A DNA stretch of 64,000 bases from NCBI RefSeq assembly GCF_036417845.1, contig NC_089980.1:58712501-58776500 (forward strand), given 5' to 3'. This document shows positions 61,701 to 64,000 of the stretch, in pieces (position 1 is the first letter of the stretch; the number at the start of each line of letters is the position of its first letter). The translations under genes were made by a program, and so were the position numbers. This DNA comes from Apteryx mantelli. Lineage: Eukaryota; Chordata; Aves; Apterygiformes; Apterygidae. The notes below the pieces were generated by a model. The model did no database searches and had not been told where the DNA came from. It worked only from the letters and a program-made list of their open reading frames with translations.

Positions 61701-63804
61701 TACCTATACAACAACAACCATCTTAAAACACAAAGTTAAAGTGAACAGTAGAATAGAACTTTATTGTTTCAGTAATCTCACAGTCTTATGATTAATATAA
61801 TTGGGATTGTATTTTTTTTTATCTTACCACAAGAGCATCATCTACTCACCTGTTTGCCATTTTTTTCTCTGCTTTCGAAAGTTCCTTCTTTTTGGCCTTC
61901 TCCACTCTTACAGGAGGTTCTTGTCTGAGAGATGAGCTGTGATCTTCTGACACTTTCTCTACTTCTTCTGTACGCTTTCTCTTCTTATTTTCCTTTAAAA
62001 AATTTAAAAGACATTACCTTGGAAAATAAAATTCCCCAAACATTCTACAATTATTTTATATATTGTAGTTTATTTGGAATGCCGCTGATAGAAGCCACTA
62101 AGTCTGCCAGAAGAGATGTTTCCTACACCCAAATCTCTCTGGTCATTGGTGCACCCATCACCCACCCACCCACCCTTGTCACATCATTTCTACTCTTAAT
62201 GGAATCACCATAATAACAACAGTTTATGAAAAGCAATCAGTGCTAAGTAACTTACATTCCAGAAAGCTATAAAAAGAGCCAATGCATAAAAATGACTACG
62301 GTCTTACTGCAAGAGGGCAATATAAATTAACTCTATCCCTGGGAAAATCATCTGTCCTCCTGCTCCTCCCAGTAAGGGCTGTTTATTTATACTTTCATAA
62401 CATGAAGAAAAATGGCACAGATCAGAACTGCTCATTCAGGATATGTTTTAAACTAGTTTAAAAGGTCTGTTGAACATCTGCACTACATGAAACAGGTATC
62501 CTCAGAACAATCATCTACCATACCAACATGCAAGTTTTCTGAAAGGAACTTATGGCCTTGCTTAGCCATGTCCTCGGTTTCCAAAGTCTGAAAAAGGCAC
62601 AACAGTTATTTTCAGAATGATACTATTCTCTTCTAAGCATAGTATGATGAGCATGTATTTCTTTTAGGACCATATCCTGCCTCATTTCACATACTGTGGC
62701 GATAAGTCAGGACTGATTCATAGAAGGATCGTGGAGAAAACAGTGTTGAGGCCTTTGAGCCCAAGACTTCTTCCAGAGAAGAGAAAAGACTTGCTGTGTT
62801 ATCCAAAACCCATTGCAAAGCGCTTGACCACAGAGCAATACTTTTTGTCTAACAAATCTGTGATGTAACAAGCATCAAAGGTTTCTGGGCACATAAAGGT
62901 TGTGTGTCATGGGTACAGCTGCTGCTTCTGAATGGCTCCATTTGCGTGAACAGATTTCCTTTAAAATTTGCTTAAATTGTAAATAACACACAAAACTAGC
63001 AATCGTGTTAAGAGAAGCAGTATACATTGGCATGTTAGTCACCAAAATCAGTTTTAAGGATGCAGTACTCTAATATCATCAAATAAAGTTATCGTTTCCC
63101 TTTTGAACAAAAAAAGAATTGCCAACTATTATTATTTGTTTTTTTTAATACACGAGTAGGAAAACAAAAAAAACCCTACTGCATTGCAAAGACAATAACA
63201 AACCACAAAAAGCTATGAAACTTAAACTCTGCTCACAGAAGCTATCTACACACAAGAACGGCATCTCTTTCATACCAAATGTCAGAACTTACACAGTCCA
63301 CAGAAGCGGTGAGCTCGCCTAAGGAATTACTTCGCCACGCTCCCTTTGGGGCTCACGTGTATACACGCACACACTACGAAAGGACGAGCTGGGGATCGCG
63401 TTGCTGCCCTTTTCCACTCCTCCGCACCTCCCCTGACCGGCCAGAAGCCCGCCGGCGCGGCAGCGGCACTTACCCTGGGCACAGCCACCAACACCGGCGG
63501 CGCCGCGGCCCCGCTGAAGAGCCGCGCGAGCGGCAGCGCCTCCGCCTCGCCGGGGAACAGGCTGTTCACCACCTGCCCGACCACGTACTCCCCGCCCGGG
63601 CCCCTGCACGGGAGAACAGCGTCAGCGCAACGGCCGGCGCGGCAACGGCCGGCGCGCCGCAGGGAGGAGGGCGGAGGGGCACGGGGCGCAGCGCGCGCGG
63701 GGGGGGAGGGGGGGGGAAGCGGCAGGGCGCGCGCTGACGCACCCCGCCGGCGGCGGCGGCGGCGGCGGGTCTCGCGGAGCGTCGGCCCCTCGGCGCGCCC
63801 TCAT
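55465..63804 (-). CDS. RBM34: RBM34, RNA-binding motif protein 34 (11 coding exons, complete)
   Basis: RBM34 is a nuclear/nucleolar protein with two RRM domains, related to yeast Nop12; a role in ribosome biogenesis is inferred from that relationship. Joining 63743-63804, 63474-63603, 61850-61992, 60555-60777, 59838-59897, 59221-59264, 58641-58724, 58335-58398, 58201-58243, 56467-56585 and 55465-55737 (minus strand) gives 1,245 nt, i.e. 414 aa plus stop, close to the 430 aa of human, with the same exon number. RRM1 covers about residues 172-266 (RNP2 VFVGNL at 174-179, RNP1-like NAYVVF at 232-237). RRM2 starts at about 275 (RNP2 IFLGNL at 277-282, RNP1 KGFGYILF at 316-323). The middle and C-terminal regions are Lys-rich and probably disordered. 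All introns are GT-AG with matching phases. The N-terminus (exon 1) is the least certain part because it does not resemble the human one. Confidence 0.96.
56467..56585 (-). CDS. RBM34: RBM34 coding exon 10 (RRM2, RNP1)
   Basis: This 119 bp exon encodes DISDDAVREHFSDCG, AVRIVRDRQTGMGKGFGYI and LFE, with RNP1 KGFGYILF. The acceptor CTGCAG lies upstream of 56585 and the donor is GTATGT at 56461-56466. Confidence 0.97.
58201..58243 (-). CDS. RBM34: RBM34 coding exon 9 (start of RRM2)
   Basis: This 43 bp exon encodes HDNKRSIFLGNLSY and the first base of an Asp codon, including RNP2 IFLGNL. The acceptor is TTTAG at 58244-58248 and the donor GTGAGTCT at 58193-58200. Confidence 0.96.
58335..58398 (-). 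CDS. RBM34: RBM34 coding exon 8 (end of RRM1)
   Basis: This 64 bp exon encodes NGTQIASGFHIRVDLASKNS plus Ser, matching human NGAQIADGFRIRVDLASETSS. The acceptor CTACAAAAG is preceded by a long pyrimidine tract and the donor is GTAAGT. Confidence 0.95.
58641..58724 (-). CDS. RBM34: RBM34 coding exon 7 (RRM1, RNP1)
   Basis: This 84 bp exon encodes RKIHPNMKYINAYVVFKEE and CDAIKALK, including the RNP1-like strand AYVVF. The acceptor is TTTCAG immediately upstream of 58724 and the donor GTAAGT at 58635-58640. Confidence 0.96.
59221..59264 (-). CDS. RBM34: RBM34 coding exon 6 (RRM1 insert)
   Basis: This 44 bp exon encodes VPAEDTLSKKLAAI and two bases of Lys, the characteristic insert loop of the first RRM (human IPAEGTLSKKLAAIK). 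The acceptor is TATAG at 59265-59269 and the donor GTAAGTT at 59214-59220. Confidence 0.96.
59838..59897 (-). CDS. RBM34: RBM34 coding exon 5 (RRM1)
   Basis: This 60 bp exon encodes MLKSLFKEYGQIESIRFRSV, helix 1 and strand 2 of RRM1, nearly identical to human KLKSFFKEYGQIESVRFRSL. The acceptor is TTTAG at 59898-59902 and the donor GTATGTT at 59831-59837. Confidence 0.96.
60369..60396 (+). repeat. (GA)n microsatellite in RBM34 intron 4
   Basis: A GA run with one interruption follows a poly(A) stretch. In the RBM34 transcript it reads as a (UC)n pyrimidine tract, about 470 nt upstream of exon 5. Confidence 0.88.
60555..60777 (-). CDS. RBM34: RBM34 coding exon 4 (linker and start of RRM1)
   Basis: This 223 bp exon begins within the split Arg of ANRESALEQADEE and ends with the first RRM strand, RRTVFVGNLPVNCTAQ, containing RNP2 VFVGNL. 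The acceptor is CTGAAAAG at 60778-60785 and the donor GTATGTG downstream of 60555. Codon phase agrees on both sides. Confidence 0.95.
61850..61992 (-). CDS. RBM34: RBM34 coding exon 3 (Lys-rich linker)
   Basis: This 143 bp exon encodes a charged region: ENKKRKRTEEVEK, SLRQEPPVRVEKAKKK and SKAEKKMAN, followed by two bases of Arg. It aligns with the human SQEPAKKVKAKKK and AEKKLADRE region. The acceptor is AAAG at 61993-61996 and the donor GTGAGTAG at 61842-61849. Confidence 0.93.
62157..62177 (+). repeat. (CACC)n microsatellite in RBM34 intron 2
   Basis: About five CACC units lie about 165 bp upstream (transcript sense) of RBM34 exon 3. Confidence 0.8.
63474..63603 (-). CDS. RBM34: RBM34 coding exon 2
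   Basis: This 130 bp exon encodes the conserved GEYVVGQVVNSLF and ARLFS blocks and ends VLVAVPR, matching the human LGQVASSLF...LASLFSSL...VPVPK layout. The acceptor is TGCAG at 63604-63608 and the donor GTAAGTG at 63467-63473. Confidence 0.9.
63627..63656 (+). repeat. Perfect 15-bp tandem duplication in RBM34 intron 1
   Basis: GCAACGGCCGGCGCG occurs twice head to tail without a mismatch, 20-50 bp upstream of the exon 2 acceptor in transcript sense. Confidence 0.95.
63743..63804 (-). CDS. RBM34: RBM34 coding exon 1 (start, polyproline)
   Basis: The ATG at 63802-63804 has A at -3. The exon encodes MRARRGADAPRD, seven prolines, Ala and two bases of a Gly codon, then the donor GTGCGTCAG (63734-63742). 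The phase fits exon 2 exactly, which supports this start. The sequence is unlike the human N-terminus, and an earlier in-frame start was not excluded. Confidence 0.7.
63746..63768 (+). repeat. RBM34: (CGG)n repeat inside RBM34 exon 1
   Basis: Seven trinucleotide units read as CCG codons on the minus strand and encode the heptaproline at residues 13-19. Such repeats vary in length between individuals and species. Confidence 0.85.
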
Positions 63805-63850
63805 GCTGGCCCGCGCTGGCGGAGAGAGAGACGGGAGAGGCTGCCGGGAT

Positions 63851-63863
63851 CCGTCACTTCCGG
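63851..63863 (-). promoter_or_regulatory. RBM34: ETS-CRE composite site upstream of RBM34
   Basis: In the RBM34 sense the sequence reads CCGGAAGTGACGG, a perfect ETS core fused to a CRE half site. It lies about 50 bp upstream of the inferred start codon. This composite is common at TSSs of housekeeping genes and probably positions transcription start close to 63,840. Confidence 0.6.
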
Positions 63864-64000
63864 CGCGCTCGCGAGCAGGGCCCGCGCGGGGCGGGGCCTC
63901 CCCGGCGTGCGGCCTTTGGGCCGTTAACGGCCTCGCGGCCGCGGGCGCCGCAGTGCCGCCGGTAGTACAGGCTGGCGGCGAGGGGCGGGTCCTCCGTGGC

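Larger units (their letters stand above)
63340..64000. promoter_or_regulatory. RBM34: CpG island and promoter of RBM34 (runs off the right edge)
   Basis: GC and CpG content rise sharply at about 63,340 and remain high to the end of the window, covering exons 1-2 and the upstream region. A GC box (GGGGCGGGGCC) lies at about 63,889-63,899. No TATA box is visible. Confidence 0.88.

Noticed and set aside
63346-63927. 193-codon plus-strand frame over RBM34 exons 1-2
   Set aside because: It is a GC-driven antisense shadow of the RBM34 first exons and promoter.

Overview
This is vertebrate nuclear DNA, almost certainly from a bird (at least an archosaur). The evidence is two intron-containing orthologues of vertebrate genes, a 3'-terminal CR1 retrotransposon of the avian type with its octamer-like tail repeat, older sauropsid and amniote repeats, and short introns. 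No bacterial, organellar or viral gene organisation is visible.

Layout. Positions 1 to about 45,100 contain no protein gene that I can support. This stretch is intergenic, with one fairly fresh CR1 fragment (about 9,675-10,019), two old CR1 scraps, several decayed CORE/MIR-type SINEs and other ancient repeats, microsatellites, and a few AT-rich stretches dense in developmental transcription-factor motifs that could be enhancers. In human the corresponding interval between IRF2BP2 and TOMM20 is a large gene-poor region.

Positions 45,100-53,360 hold TOMM20 on the minus strand. It has five coding exons (45487-45531, 46638-46780, 47067-47148, 47867-47913, 52958-53081) that join in frame into a complete 145-146 aa protein. 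Its CpG-island promoter (52,500-53,480) carries ETS/NRF-2, CRE-like, NRF-1 and YY1 motifs.

Positions 54,450-63,804 hold RBM34, also on the minus strand. I resolved eleven coding exons that join in frame into a 414 aa protein with two RRM domains. Its CpG-island promoter runs off the right end of the window. The order RBM34 then TOMM20, head to tail on the same strand, matches the human 1q42 arrangement (ARID4B-RBM34-TOMM20), so ARID4B is expected beyond position 64,000.

The two genes are housekeeping genes with separate functions: TOMM20 is a mitochondrial protein-import receptor and RBM34 is a nuclear/nucleolar RNA-binding protein. Exon boundaries were set by reading GT/AG sites and checking reading phase across every junction. 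Transcript ends (TSS, poly(A)) are inferred from motifs only. I found no convincing undescribed system; the findings are mostly gene-structure details, promoter composition and candidate regulatory elements.
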